From contig NZ_CABVHK010000003.1 in NCBI RefSeq assembly GCF_902497785.1, positions 366,887-430,886 on the forward strand: 64,000 nucleotides of DNA, in the 5' to 3' direction. This DNA is from Pseudomonas fluorescens (GTDB taxonomy: Bacteria > Pseudomonadota > Gammaproteobacteria > Pseudomonadales > Pseudomonadaceae). The notes under the pieces are model-generated. The model was not told where the DNA came from and ran no database searches. It worked only from the letters and a program-made list of their open reading frames with translations. Position 1 is the first letter of the stretch. The number at the start of each line of letters is the position of its first letter. Below are positions 48,264-58,167 of this stretch, one piece after another. The position numbers and the translations under genes are program-made.

Positions 48264-49865
48264 ATGCGCCATACCTTGGTTTTATCCGCATTGCTGGGCA
48301 CCGGCCTGCTGGCCGCCACTTCCATCAGCCAGGCCGCCAATAACAGCCTGGTGTTCTGCTCCGAAGGCAGCCCGGCAGGTTTCGACACCGCGCAGTACAC
48401 GACCGCGACCGACAACGACGCCGCCGAGCCGCTGTACAACCGCCTGGCAGAGTTCGAAAAAGGCGCCACCAACGTCGTACCCGGCCTGGCAACAAGCTGG
48501 GATATTTCCGAAGACGGCCTGACCTACACGTTTCACCTGCGCGAAGGCGTGAAATTTCACACCACCAAATACTTCACGCCGACCCGTGATTTCAACGCCG
48601 ACGACGTGCTCTTCACGTTCAATCGCATGCTCGATCCGCAGCACCCTTTCCGTAAGGCTTACCCCACCGAGTTCCCGTATTTCAACGGGATGAGCCTGAA
48701 CAAGAACATCGCCAAGGTCGAAAAGACCGGGCCGCTGACCGTGGTCATGACGCTCAACAGCGTCGACGCCGCGTTCATCCAGAACATCGCCATGAGCTTC
48801 GCCGCGATCCTCTCCGCCGAATATGCTGACCAGTTGGTCGCGGGCGGCAAGCCCAGCGACATCAACCAGAAGCCGATCGGCACCGGGCCTTTCGTGTTCA
48901 AGAGTTACCAGAAAGATTCCAACATCCGCTACAGCGGCAACAAGCAGTACTGGGACCCGAGCCGGGTCAAGCTCGACAACCTGATTTTCGCCATCAACAC
49001 CGACGCGTCGGTGCGGGTGCAGAAGCTCAAGGCCAACGAGTGCCAGATCACGTTGCACCCTCGCCCTGCCGATGTCGAAGCGCTGAAGGCCGACACCAAG
49101 CTCAAACTCATCGAGAAGCCCGGTTTCAACCTCGGCTACATCGCCTATAACGTGCGCCACAAGCCTTTCGACCAGCTTGAAGTGCGTCAGGCGCTGGACA
49201 TGGCGGTGAACAAGCAAGGCATTCTCAATGCCGTTTACCAGGGCGCCGGGCAGTTGGCGCAAAACGCCATGCCGCCGACCCAATGGTCCTACGACGAAAC
49301 GATCAAGGACGCCGCCTACAACCCGGAAAAAGCCAAGGAATTGCTCAAGGCTGCCGGCGTGAAAGAAGGCACCGAAATCACCCTGTGGGCGATGCCGGTG
49401 CAGCGTCCCTACAACCCCAACGCCAAACTGATGGCCGAGATGCTTCAGGCCGATTGGGCGAAGATCGGCCTCAAGGTCAAGATTGTCAGCTACGAATGGG
49501 GCGAGTACATCAAGCGCACCAAGAATGGCGAGCACGACGTCAGCCTGATCGGCTGGACCGGTGACAACGGTGACCCGGACAACTGGCTCGGCACGCTGTA
49601 CAGCTGCGACGCCATTGGCGGCAACAACTACTCCATGTGGTGTGATCCGGCTTACGACAAGCTGGTCAAGCAGGCCAAGATCGTCACCGATCGTGACCAG
49701 CGCACCGTGCTCTACAAACAGGCGCAGCAGTTGCTCAAGCAGCAAGTGCCGATCACGCCTGTCGCCCACTCGACGGTCAACCAGCCGTTGAGCGCCAAAG
49801 TTGAAGGATTCAAGGTGAGTCCGTTCGGCCGTAACGTGTTCTCGGGCGTCAGTATCGACCAATAA
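48264..49865 (+). CDS. dppA: Di-/oligopeptide ABC transporter substrate-binding protein 2
   Basis: A 533-residue SBP_bac_5 protein, signal peptide ending SISQA, then NNSLVFCSEGSPAGFDTAQY. It is very like protein 1 along its whole length (for example GPFVFKSYQKDSNIR is identical in both), so they are tandem paralogues. By position, directly before the OprD porin, it matches P. aeruginosa dppA3. AGGGAGCGTC precedes the ATG. It likely differs from protein 1 in peptide preference, but the sequence does not tell how. Confidence 0.92.
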   Translation: MRHTLVLSALLGTGLLAATSISQAANNSLVFCSEGSPAGFDTAQYTTATDNDAAEPLYNRLAEFEKGATNVVPGLATSWDISEDGLTYTFHLREGVKFHTTKYFTPTRDFNADDVLFTFNRMLDPQHPFRKAYPTEFPYFNGMSLNKNIAKVEKTGPLTVVMTLNSVDAAFIQNIAMSFAAILSAEYADQLVAGGKPSDINQKPIGTGPFVFKSYQKDSNIRYSGNKQYWDPSRVKLDNLIFAINTDASVRVQKLKANECQITLHPRPADVEALKADTKLKLIEKPGFNLGYIAYNVRHKPFDQLEVRQALDMAVNKQGILNAVYQGAGQLAQNAMPPTQWSYDETIKDAAYNPEKAKELLKAAGVKEGTEITLWAMPVQRPYNPNAKLMAEMLQADWAKIGLKVKIVSYEWGEYIKRTKNGEHDVSLIGWTGDNGDPDNWLGTLYSCDAIGGNNYSMWCDPAYDKLVKQAKIVTDRDQRTVLYKQAQQLLKQQVPITPVAHSTVNQPLSAKVEGFKVSPFGRNVFSGVSIDQ

Positions 49866-50039
49866 CCGATTAGCCAAAACGCTGGGGGCGGATTCCGCCC
49901 TCACGCAAGCGTATTGCCGAAATTCGCCTTTCGAGCCCTTGGCAAACGTTTGCGATGCTTGCAACGAGTTGAAAAACCAATAGCCGGATCACCAAAAAAG
50001 ACCGGCATCAATAAAAAGAAACCCCAAGGAGCTTCACCC

Positions 50040-51437
50040 ATGAAACTGAGCAGCACCGCCTTATTGGCCCTGGCCATCAGCAGCGTCACCGCTACGGCGT
50101 ACGCAGAAACCCAAAGCCAGGCTATTACCCCGGTGACCGTCAAGGAAAAGAGCGCTCAAAGCGAAGCCACCGGTTTCGTCGAAGGCCAATCGATTACCGG
50201 CACGACACGTAACTGGTATGCGAATGAAGACAAACAGCGCGGCGGCACCTACACGTACGAGCGCCACGGGGAAGAACTGACCGGCACGCGCCGCATCAAC
50301 TGGGTTCAGGGCACCATCCTGAAATACAATTCCGGGTTCACCCAAGGTACCGTGGGACTCAGCACTGAAGTCGCCGCGTACAACGCGATCGCGCTGGACC
50401 GTAGCCGTGAAGATATCAAGCGCGGTTCCAATCGCACCTTGGCCCACTCCAACGGTGATGCGGTAGATCAGTGGAGCAAACTCGGTCTGGCGAACGTCAA
50501 GGCTCGCGTCTCCAACAGCACCCTGACGGCCGGCCGCCAGAGCTATAGCAGCCCGCAAGTCGATACGATCGGCAACCGTGCGCTGCCTTCGAGCTTCCAG
50601 GGCCTGAGCCTGAACATCGGTGAATTGGAAAACCTGACGTTCGATTTCGCGACCTTTGACCGCGTGTCCCCACGTATGGAACAAAGTCAGCAGAAATTCC
50701 GCTCCGAATACGGCGACCGCAGCGTAGAGTCCGATCACATCTACACCGGCGGCATCACCTACACCCCATTCTCCAGCCTGACCACCAACCTCTGGGCGAC
50801 CCAGGCCGAAGATTTCTGGAACCAGTACTACTTCGGCGCCAGTCACGTATTGGGCGACAGCCAGGTACTGAGCCTGACCACCGGCCTGAACTACTACAAA
50901 ACCCAGGAAGAAGGCAAAGCGCTGATCGGCGACATCGACAACGATACCTACTCGCTGTCGTTCGGCCTGACCCACCAGGCCCACAGCCTGACGTTCTCGT
51001 ACCAGGAAGTGAACGGTAACGAGTACTTCGACTACCTGCACGAAACCAACGGCATCTACCTGGCCAACTCCCTGCTGTCGGACTTCAACGGCCCGAACGA
51101 AAAATCCTTCCAGATCGCCTACGGTCTGAACATGGCCGAATACGGCGTGCCTGGCCTGAAGTTCAACATCTATCAGGCTCGCGGCTGGGGTATCGATGGT
51201 ACTCACTACACCGGCAATGGCGGCGTAGAGGGTAAAGGCTACGACGGCGTCCAGGAACAGGACGGCGAACACCACTATGAATACGGCATCGGTGCCAGTT
51301 ACGCGGTACAAAGCGGCCCACTGAAAGCTACCGCTATCCGCGCAACCTACACCACTCACCGTGCCAGCGAAAACCAGTCTGATGGCAGCATCAACGAGTT
51401 CCGTCTGGTCACCACCATCCCGTTCAACATTCTGTGA
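50040..51437 (+). CDS. opdP: OprD-family outer-membrane porin (OpdP-like)
   Basis: A 465-residue porin: signal peptide ending TATAYA, then an 18-strand OprD barrel (about 60-465) ending in the C-terminal Phe-rich strand LVTTIPFNIL. It lies between two dipeptide-binding proteins, as OpdP (PA4501) does in P. aeruginosa, which takes up glycine-glutamate and related dipeptides. Symbol is by family and synteny. CAAGGAG nine bases upstream fixes the ATG at 50040; the frame starts at 49914. A terminator follows. Confidence 0.9.
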   Translation: MKLSSTALLALAISSVTATAYAETQSQAITPVTVKEKSAQSEATGFVEGQSITGTTRNWYANEDKQRGGTYTYERHGEELTGTRRINWVQGTILKYNSGFTQGTVGLSTEVAAYNAIALDRSREDIKRGSNRTLAHSNGDAVDQWSKLGLANVKARVSNSTLTAGRQSYSSPQVDTIGNRALPSSFQGLSLNIGELENLTFDFATFDRVSPRMEQSQQKFRSEYGDRSVESDHIYTGGITYTPFSSLTTNLWATQAEDFWNQYYFGASHVLGDSQVLSLTTGLNYYKTQEEGKALIGDIDNDTYSLSFGLTHQAHSLTFSYQEVNGNEYFDYLHETNGIYLANSLLSDFNGPNEKSFQIAYGLNMAEYGVPGLKFNIYQARGWGIDGTHYTGNGGVEGKGYDGVQEQDGEHHYEYGIGASYAVQSGPLKATAIRATYTTHRASENQSDGSINEFRLVTTIPFNIL

Positions 51438-51448
51438 TGCACCTGCCA

Positions 51449-51492
51449 AACGGCTGATTCAGCGATGAATCGGCCGTTCGGCTTTTGTCTTT
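51449..51492 (+). terminator. Terminator after the porin gene
   Basis: AACGGCTGATTC, loop AGCGAT, GAATCGGCCGTT, then CGGCTTTTGTCTTTT. The stem has one mismatch pair and a T-rich tail; it lies just before the start of substrate-binding protein 3. Confidence 0.7.
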
Positions 51493-51515
51493 TAACCGAT
51501 TGCAGAGGGTTCTTG

Positions 51516-53111
51516 ATGAAAATGCTTCCCCTACGTGCGGCCATCGCGGCCGCGTTGCTGAGTGTCGCGGTTGGCGTCTCGGCCAAACCCCTGGTGGTTT
51601 GCACCGAAGCCAGCCCCGAAGGCTTCGACATGGTCCAGTACACCACTGCAGTCACAGCCGATGCGGTGGCCGAAACCATCTTCAACCGTCTGGCGGATTT
51701 CAAGCCCGGCACCACGGACGTGATTCCGGCGCTGGCCGACTCCTGGGACATCAGTGAGGACGGGCTGACTTACACGTTCCACCTGCGTAAAGGCGTCAAG
51801 TTTCACACCACCGACTATTTCAAGCCGACCCGCGACATGAACGCCGACGATGTGGTCTGGAGCTTCCAGCGCCAGCTGGACCCGAATCACCCGTGGCACA
51901 AACTGTCGAGCGTGGGCTTCCCGTACTTTGAAAGCATGGGCTTCAAGGAACTGCTGAAAAGCGTAGAGAAAGTCGACGACAACACGGTCAAGTTCACCCT
52001 GACCCGTCGCGAAGCGCCGTTCCTGGCCGACATCGCCATGGCGTTCTCCTCGATCTACTCCGCCGAATACGCCGACCAGTTGCTCAAGGCGAACAAGACC
52101 GGCGACCTGAACAACAAACCCGTCGGCACCGGCCCGTTCGTTTTCCAGCGTTACAACAAGGACGCCCAGGTTCGCTTCAAGGCCAACCCGGACTATTTCC
52201 GTGGCAAGCCACCGGCTGAGGCGCTGATCCTGGCCATCGCCACCGACAACAACGTGCGCCTGCAAAAGCTCAAGGCCAACGAGTGCCAGGTCGCGCTGTA
52301 CCCGAAACCGGATGACATCCCGAGCATCAAGAAAGACGCCAACCTGAAAGTCGATGAAATGAACGCGATGACCGTCGCCTACATCGCCCTCAACACCACG
52401 CACAAATATTTGAGTGACGTGCGCGTGCGCAAGGCCATCGACATCGCTTTCGACAAGGAAGCGGCGGTCAACGCGTTGTTTGGCAAAGGCAATGCGACGG
52501 TAGCGGTCAACCCCTACCCGGACACTTTGCTGGGCTACAACCACAGCCTGAAGAACCCGCCTCGCGACCTCGACAAGGCCCGCGCCCTGTTGAAAGAAGC
52601 CGGCGTACCGGAAGGCACCGTGTTTACCCTGTTCACCCGCAACGGCGGCGGCGCAACCAACCCGAACCCGATGCTGGGCGCGCAAATGATGCAGGCCGAT
52701 CTGGCCAAGGTCGGGATCAAAATCGACATTCGCGTCATGGAATGGGGCGAGATGCTTAAACGCGCGAAGAACGGCGAACACGATATGGTGTCTGCCGGAT
52801 GGGCGGGCGATAACGGTGACCCGGATAACTTCCTGACGCCTATGCTCAGTTGCGAAGCCGCCAAGAACGGCGAAAACTATGCGCGCTGGTGCAACGACAA
52901 GTTCCAGACCCTGCTCGATCAGGCTCGCGCCAAAGTCGATCCGGCTGAACGTGCAGCCTTGTACGAACAGGCCCAGGTTATTTTTAACCAGGATCAACCG
53001 TGGATCAGCATCGCACACACTAGAATGTTCACCGCAATGCGCAACAACGTAGAGGGCTATCACATTAGCCCCCTCACCACTAATAACTTCGCCACCACTC
53101 AGGTGAAGTAG
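51516..53111 (+). CDS. dppA: Di-/oligopeptide ABC transporter substrate-binding protein 3
   Basis: A 531-residue SBP_bac_5 protein, signal peptide ending GVSA, mature start KPLVVCTEASPEGFDMVQY. It is clearly more distant from proteins 1 and 2 (for example GPFVFQRYNKDAQVRF). By position, just before dppB, it matches P. aeruginosa dppA4. The ATG at 51516 follows GAGGGTTCTTG; the frame runs from 51465. A stem-loop separates it from dppB. Confidence 0.92.
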   Translation: MKMLPLRAAIAAALLSVAVGVSAKPLVVCTEASPEGFDMVQYTTAVTADAVAETIFNRLADFKPGTTDVIPALADSWDISEDGLTYTFHLRKGVKFHTTDYFKPTRDMNADDVVWSFQRQLDPNHPWHKLSSVGFPYFESMGFKELLKSVEKVDDNTVKFTLTRREAPFLADIAMAFSSIYSAEYADQLLKANKTGDLNNKPVGTGPFVFQRYNKDAQVRFKANPDYFRGKPPAEALILAIATDNNVRLQKLKANECQVALYPKPDDIPSIKKDANLKVDEMNAMTVAYIALNTTHKYLSDVRVRKAIDIAFDKEAAVNALFGKGNATVAVNPYPDTLLGYNHSLKNPPRDLDKARALLKEAGVPEGTVFTLFTRNGGGATNPNPMLGAQMMQADLAKVGIKIDIRVMEWGEMLKRAKNGEHDMVSAGWAGDNGDPDNFLTPMLSCEAAKNGENYARWCNDKFQTLLDQARAKVDPAERAALYEQAQVIFNQDQPWISIAHTRMFTAMRNNVEGYHISPLTTNNFATTQVK

Positions 53112-53125
53112 ATAAGAAAACTCCC

Positions 53126-53149
53126 GGTGTCCCTGACCCCAGGGACACC
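53126..53149 (+). promoter_or_regulatory. Stem-loop between substrate-binding protein 3 and dppB
   Basis: Perfect arms GGTGTCCCTG and CAGGGACACC with loop ACCC and no T run. Such hairpins behind binding-protein genes usually protect the upstream mRNA and lower expression of the permease genes; that role is inferred. Confidence 0.6.
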
Positions 53150-53185
53150 AGGCACGCCTAACCGGCTGATGAGGTACACCACACG

Positions 53186-54196
53186 ATGTTTAGTTTTATT
53201 GCCCGCCGATTGGGGTTGTTGATCCCCACGTTCTTCGGCATCACCTTGCTGACTTTCGCGTTGATTCGCATGATCCCAGGCGATCCCGTTGAAGTAATGA
53301 TGGGCGAACGTCGAGTCGACCCCGAAATGCATGCTCAGGCAATGGAACGCCTAGGTCTGAACAAACCGCTGTATGCCCAATACCTGGATTACATTGGCAA
53401 ACTGGCCCACGGCGATCTTGGCGAATCCCTGCGCACCCGGGAAAGCGTCTGGAGCGAATTCTCTTCGCTGTTTCCGGCCACCTTGGAACTGTCCATGGCC
53501 GCGCTGTTGTTCGCCGGCATCCTTGGCCTGCTGGCCGGGGTGATCGCGGCACTCAAGCGAGGATCCCTGTTCGACCATGGGGTGATGGGCATCTCCCTCG
53601 CGGGTTATTCGATGCCGATTTTCTGGTGGGGCCTGATCCTGATCATGTTCTTCTCGGTGTCCCTGGGCTGGACCCCGGTGTCCGGGCGGATCGACCTGCT
53701 CTATGACATCGAGCCGCGCACCGGTTTCATGCTCATCGATACGCTGCTGGCCGACGAGCCTGGCGCGTTCCTCGATGCCCTGCATCACCTGATCCTGCCG
53801 GCCATCGTGCTCGGCACCATCCCGCTGGCGGTGATTGCGCGGATGACCCGATCCTCGATGCTCGAAGTGCTGCGTGAAGATTACATCCGCACTGCCCGCG
53901 CCAAAGGCCTGTCGCCGTCGCGCGTGGTGTTCGTGCACGGCCTGCGCAACGCGCTGATTCCGGTGCTGACCGTGGTCGGCCTGCAAGTCGGCACATTGCT
54001 CGCCGGTGCGGTCCTGACCGAAACCATCTTCTCCTGGCCCGGCATCGGCAAATGGCTGATCGAAGCCATTGGCGCACGGGATTATCCCGTGGTGCAAAAC
54101 GGCATCCTGTTAATCGCCTGCCTGGTGATTCTGGTGAACTTCGTGGTGGACATCCTCTACGGCTTCGCTAACCCACGCATCCGTCACCAGCGCTGA
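53186..54196 (+). CDS. dppB: Dipeptide ABC transporter permease DppB
   Basis: A 336-residue permease with six membrane segments. N-terminal GRLGLLIPTFFGITLLTFALIRMIPGDP-like opening is typical of DppB, and the EAA loop region has DYIRTARAKGLSPSRVVFVHGLRNALIP (in parts). It pairs with DppC to form the channel in the inner membrane. 4 bases before dppC. Confidence 0.95.
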   Translation: MFSFIARRLGLLIPTFFGITLLTFALIRMIPGDPVEVMMGERRVDPEMHAQAMERLGLNKPLYAQYLDYIGKLAHGDLGESLRTRESVWSEFSSLFPATLELSMAALLFAGILGLLAGVIAALKRGSLFDHGVMGISLAGYSMPIFWWGLILIMFFSVSLGWTPVSGRIDLLYDIEPRTGFMLIDTLLADEPGAFLDALHHLILPAIVLGTIPLAVIARMTRSSMLEVLREDYIRTARAKGLSPSRVVFVHGLRNALIPVLTVVGLQVGTLLAGAVLTETIFSWPGIGKWLIEAIGARDYPVVQNGILLIACLVILVNFVVDILYGFANPRIRHQR

Positions 54197-54200
54197 GATC

Positions 54201-55118
54201 ATGACCATGACCACCCCAATTCCAGCGGTAGCAGTCGATCAAAGCCTGCTGTACCCGTCCCCGTACAAAGAATTCTGGCACGCGTTTTCCCGTAACAAAG
54301 GCGCGGTCGCCGGCCTGATGTTCATGATCCTGATCGTGTTCTGCGCGATCTTCGCCCCATGGGTCGCGCCTCATAACCCGAGCGAGCAATACCGTGACTT
54401 CCTGCTGACCCCGCCCGCCTGGCTGGAAGGCGGGCAAATCCAGTTCCTGCTCGGCACCGATGAACTGGGCCGCGACCTGCTGTCGCGCCTGATCCAGGGT
54501 TCGCGCCTGTCGCTGCTGATCGGCTTGTCGTCGGTGGTGATGTCGCTGATTCCGGGCATCCTGCTGGGTCTGTTCGCCGGGTTCTTCCCGCGCCTGCTCG
54601 GCCCGACCATCATGCGTCTGATGGACATCATGCTGGCCCTGCCCTCGCTGCTGCTGGCCGTGGCGATTGTCGCCATCCTCGGCCCTGGCCTGATCAACAC
54701 CGTGATCGCTATCGCCGTGGTGTCCCTGCCGTCCTATGTTCGTCTGACCCGCGCTGCGGTGATGGGCGAGCTGAACCGCGACTACGTGACCGCTGCGCGC
54801 CTGGCCGGTGCGACCCTGCCGCGCCTGATGTTCATCACCGTGCTGCCCAACTGCATGGCGCCGCTGATCGTGCAGGCGACCTTGAGTTTCTCCTCGGCGA
54901 TTCTCGATGCCGCGGCACTGGGCTTCCTCGGTCTTGGCGTTCAACCGCCAACCCCTGAGTGGGGCACCATGCTGGCTTCGGCTCGCGACTACATCGAACG
55001 CGCCTGGTGGGTAGTCAGTCTGCCTGGTTTGACCATTTTGCTCAGCGTGCTGGCAATCAACTTGATGGGCGACGGCCTGCGCGATGCGCTGGACCCGAAA
55101 CTCAAGAACGCCGCCTGA
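54201..55118 (+). CDS. dppC: Dipeptide ABC transporter permease DppC
   Basis: A 305-residue permease with six membrane segments and an N-terminal OppC_N part ([19 protein letters not shown]). EAA loop: [24 protein letters not shown]. Two ATGs, at 54201 and 54207, are possible starts; the first is used. Follows dppB and precedes dppD by 10 bases. Confidence 0.95.
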   Translation: MTMTTPIPAVAVDQSLLYPSPYKEFWHAFSRNKGAVAGLMFMILIVFCAIFAPWVAPHNPSEQYRDFLLTPPAWLEGGQIQFLLGTDELGRDLLSRLIQGSRLSLLIGLSSVVMSLIPGILLGLFAGFFPRLLGPTIMRLMDIMLALPSLLLAVAIVAILGPGLINTVIAIAVVSLPSYVRLTRAAVMGELNRDYVTAARLAGATLPRLMFITVLPNCMAPLIVQATLSFSSAILDAAALGFLGLGVQPPTPEWGTMLASARDYIERAWWVVSLPGLTILLSVLAINLMGDGLRDALDPKLKNAA

Positions 55119-55128
55119 GGAGATTCAA

Positions 55129-56097
55129 ATGTCACTGTTAGAAATCAAGAATCTCAACGTTCGCTTCGGCGACAAGAACGCCGTTCCGGTGGTCGACGGC
55201 CTCGACATTTCCGTGGACAAGGGCGAAGTACTGGCCATCGTTGGCGAGTCGGGTTCGGGTAAATCCGTGACCATGATGGCGCTGATGGGCCTGATCGAGC
55301 ACCCGGGGATCGTCACCGCTGACGCGCTGAATTTCGACGGCAAGAACATGCTCAAGCTCAGCAGTCGTCAGCGTCGGCAGATCGTCGGTAAAGACCTGGC
55401 CATGGTCTTCCAGGACCCGATGACCGCGCTGAACCCAAGCTACACCGTCGGTTTCCAGATCGAAGAAGTGCTGCGCCTGCACCTGAAAATGTCGGGCAAG
55501 CAAGCGCGCAAACGGGCCATCGAGCTGCTGGAAAAAGTTGAGATCCCGGGCGCCGCCAGCCGAATGGACGCCTACCCGCATCAACTCTCCGGCGGTATGA
55601 GCCAGCGTGTTGCGATTGCCATGGCGATTGCCGGCGAGCCGAAACTGCTGATCGCCGACGAACCGACCACCGCACTCGACGTGACGATTCAGGCGCAGAT
55701 CATGGACCTGCTGCTGGCGTTGCAGAAAGAGCAGAACATGGGCCTGGTGCTGATCACTCACGACCTCGCGGTCGTGGCCGAAACCGCTCAGCGCGTGTGC
55801 GTGATGTACGCAGGCCAGGCGGTCGAGGTCGGTCAGGTGCCGCAGTTGTTCGACATCCCGGCGCACCCTTACAGCGAAGCGCTGCTCAAGGCGATTCCGG
55901 AACACAGCCTCGGCGCCACGCGTCTGGCCACGCTGCCGGGTATCGTTCCCGGTCGTTATGACCGGCCGCAAGGTTGCCTGCTGTCGCCACGCTGCCCGTA
56001 TGTGCAAGAGAATTGCCGCACCCAGCGTCCGGCCCTTGACCCGAAAAGCAACAGCCTCGCCCGCTGCTTCTACCCGCTGAATCAGGAGGTGGCGTAA
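55129..56097 (+). CDS. dppD: Dipeptide ABC transporter ATPase DppD
   Basis: A 322-residue ATPase: Walker [10 protein letters not shown], signature LSGGMSQR, Walker [14 protein letters not shown], and the C-terminal oligopeptide-transport motif with [15 protein letters not shown] that often binds an iron-sulfur cluster. The ATG at 55129 follows TGAGGAG. Its stop overlaps the dppF start by one base. Confidence 0.96.
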   Translation: MSLLEIKNLNVRFGDKNAVPVVDGLDISVDKGEVLAIVGESGSGKSVTMMALMGLIEHPGIVTADALNFDGKNMLKLSSRQRRQIVGKDLAMVFQDPMTALNPSYTVGFQIEEVLRLHLKMSGKQARKRAIELLEKVEIPGAASRMDAYPHQLSGGMSQRVAIAMAIAGEPKLLIADEPTTALDVTIQAQIMDLLLALQKEQNMGLVLITHDLAVVAETAQRVCVMYAGQAVEVGQVPQLFDIPAHPYSEALLKAIPEHSLGATRLATLPGIVPGRYDRPQGCLLSPRCPYVQENCRTQRPALDPKSNSLARCFYPLNQEVA

Positions 56098-57077
56098 TGG
56101 CCGTCGTACTTACCGCCCGCGACCTCACCCGTCACTACGAAGTGTCCCGCGGCCTGTTCAAGGGCCACGCGACTGTGCGCGCCCTCAACGGTGTGTCGTT
56201 CGAACTGGAAGCCGGCAAGACCCTCGCCGTCGTCGGCGAATCGGGTTGCGGCAAATCCACCCTGGCCCGCGCCCTGACGCTGATTGAAGAGCCGTCTTCC
56301 GGCTCGTTGAAAATCGCCGGACAGGAAGTCGCCGGCGCCGACAAGTCGCAACGCAAGCAATTGCGCAAAGACGTGCAGATGGTGTTCCAAAGCCCGTATG
56401 CCTCGTTGAATCCACGGCAGAAAGTCGGTGATCAGTTGGCCGAACCGCTGCTGATCAACACCAGCCTCAGCGCTGCGGAACGCCGCGAGAAAGTTCAGGC
56501 GATGATGAAGCAGGTGGGTTTGCGCCCTGAGCATTATCAGCGCTATCCGCACATGTTCTCCGGCGGTCAGCGCCAGCGCATCGCCCTCGCCCGCGCCATG
56601 ATGCTGCAACCGAAAGTGCTGGTGGCGGATGAGCCGACGTCGGCGCTGGACGTATCGATTCAGGCGCAGGTGCTGAACCTGTTCATGGATTTGCAGCAGG
56701 AATTCAACACCGCTTACGTGTTCATCTCGCACAACCTGGCGGTGGTGCAACACGTCGCCGATGACGTGATGGTGATGTACCTCGGCCGCCCGGTGGAAAT
56801 GGGCCCGAAAAACGCCATCTACGAACGCCCGCTGCACCCCTACACCCAGGCGCTGCTGTCGGCCACCCCGACCATTCACCCGGACCCGAACAAGCCGAAA
56901 ATCAAGATTGTCGGCGAGTTGCCAAATCCGCTGAACCCGCCGTCCGGCTGCGCTTTCCACAAGCGCTGCCCGTACGCGACCGAGCGCTGCAGCACTGAAG
57001 AACCGGCCCTGCGCCTGCTCGACAGCCGCCAGGTGGCTTGTCACTACGCCGAGCAATTCCTCGACGGCGCAGCGTAA
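56097..57077 (+). CDS. dppF: Dipeptide ABC transporter ATPase DppF
   Basis: A 326-residue ATPase: Walker A GESGCGKST, signature FSGGQRQR, Walker B VLVADEPTSALDV, and the C-terminal GCAFHKRCPYATERC motif. Together with DppD it drives peptide import. It starts by TAATG overlap with dppD and ends the operon; a REPIN follows. Confidence 0.96.
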   Translation: MAVVLTARDLTRHYEVSRGLFKGHATVRALNGVSFELEAGKTLAVVGESGCGKSTLARALTLIEEPSSGSLKIAGQEVAGADKSQRKQLRKDVQMVFQSPYASLNPRQKVGDQLAEPLLINTSLSAAERREKVQAMMKQVGLRPEHYQRYPHMFSGGQRQRIALARAMMLQPKVLVADEPTSALDVSIQAQVLNLFMDLQQEFNTAYVFISHNLAVVQHVADDVMVMYLGRPVEMGPKNAIYERPLHPYTQALLSATPTIHPDPNKPKIKIVGELPNPLNPPSGCAFHKRCPYATERCSTEEPALRLLDSRQVACHYAEQFLDGAA

Positions 57078-57094
57078 CGGGTAAACAAAAAACC

Positions 57095-57185
57095 CTGTGG
57101 GAGCGGGCTTGCCCGCGATAGCGTCAAATCAATCGACATTACCGTCACTGACACGCCGCCATCGCGGGCAAGCCCGCTCCCACAG
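57095..57185. repeat. REPIN, GTGGGAGCGGGCTTGCCCGCGAT variant
   Basis: Inverted arms GTGGGAGCGGGCTTGCCCGC and complement around about 45 bases, after dppF. The inner GCGGGCTTGCCCGC differs from the GCGAGC form but pairs equally well. Confidence 0.92.
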
Positions 57186-57263
57186 GATATGTGGACTGTT
57201 TCCCAACCTCATCTGTCTCAAGTACGCATCATCCGAGGAAGAAGAGGTTTTTTTACCTGCTAC

Positions 57264-57527
57264 TCAAGCCCCTTCATTTTCATCAACATCGGCATCGGGA
57301 TCCTCGGTGGTCGAGTCGTCATCGCCCGCGCTACCGCCCTGTCCTTGATCACCAGGCTCCGACTCCGACGCGGCAATCATCAGCCCCGAGTGCGTCACCT
57401 GCCCGCTCGACGCCTGTTCATCATGATCCGGGCACTCCGCCCACGCGGCAGTCATGCCGAAAGACAGCAGAACCAAAACCTTAAACAACAACAAAACACG
57501 CTGAAAAATGCTCATCGCCGCATCCAT
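57264..57527 (-). CDS. Small secreted acidic protein, unknown function
   Basis: An 87-residue product with a signal peptide (MSIFQRVLLLFKVLVLLSFGMTAAWA) and a mature part of about 58 residues that has no Lys or Arg and about 17 Asp/Glu, mostly in the C-terminal tail (GDDDSTTEDPDADVDENEG). One Cys lies at the mature start (AECPDHDE). An in-frame second ATG at 57515 may be the start instead; AAAGGA lies 3 bases from the first and 12 from the second. I do not recognise a family. Convergent with dppF. Confidence 0.55.
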   Translation of the reverse strand: MDAAMSIFQRVLLLFKVLVLLSFGMTAAWAECPDHDEQASSGQVTHSGLMIAASESEPGDQGQGGSAGDDDSTTEDPDADVDENEGA

Positions 57528-57696
57528 CCTTTCACAGGTGATACTTCAAAGCCTGACGGTACCGATTGAATCCAGTCCGATAGGCCGGATACTCCAAATA
57601 GGATCCTAACGATGCGCGTGAAATGCCATCGGCGGGAAGAACGGTTGGACATAAGGATTATGGCAAATGGTTATTTCACGGCTGAAAAAGATCCCA

Positions 57697-57786
57697 CCCT
57701 GTGGGAGCGAGCCTGCTCGCGATGGAGTGTCAATCACCGCAATGTTGGCTGACACACCGCCTTAGCGAGCAGGCTCGCACACAGGG
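57697..57786. repeat. REPIN, GTGGGAGCGAGCCTGCTCGCGAT family
   Basis: Inverted arms GTGGGAGCGAGCCTGCTCGC and a less exact partner (AGCGAGCAGGCTCGCACAC), around a loop with TGTCA/TGACA. The right arm has lost some pairing (CGCACACAGGG rather than CGCTCCCACAGGG). The other part of the 57528-57819 gap shows nothing. Confidence 0.88.
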
Positions 57787-57819
57787 TTATGCGTAACATT
57801 ACAAAACAGGGGTACCGAC

Positions 57820-58164
57820 ATGGATCTGTCTCAAACACTGCTAGAACTCGAACAGTGCCTCCTGTCGCGGTCAACGCGACTCGACGCCGGGGAAATCTCA
57901 CGCCTGATCGCCGACGACTTCCTCGAGTTCGGCGCCAGCGGCGGCATATGGACCAAAACTGACCTGATCGAGCGATTGCCGGACGAGCTTTTCATCCATC
58001 GCACTATCAGCGATTTCACAGTTAAGCCACTCTCAGCACACAGCGCGTTAGTGACCTATCAATGTCACACCGACGCCAGCCACAGCATGCGCAGTTCCAT
58101 CTGGCGCAGGCAGGAAGAGCAATGGCAGATGGTTTTCCACCAAGGAACATTTGTGCCTCACTGA
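57820..58164 (+). CDS. NTF2-like (DUF4440) domain protein
   Basis: A 114-residue protein starting MDLSQTLLELEQCLLSRS. It fits a SnoaL/DUF4440 cone fold: helix 1, then RLIADDFLEFGASGGIWTK, a pair of middle strands, and the end SSIWRRQEEQWQMVFHQGT. Members can be small enzymes or binding proteins; the real role is unknown. Isolated between two REPINs. Confidence 0.8.
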   Translation: MDLSQTLLELEQCLLSRSTRLDAGEISRLIADDFLEFGASGGIWTKTDLIERLPDELFIHRTISDFTVKPLSAHSALVTYQCHTDASHSMRSSIWRRQEEQWQMVFHQGTFVPH

Positions 58165-58167
58165 CTG

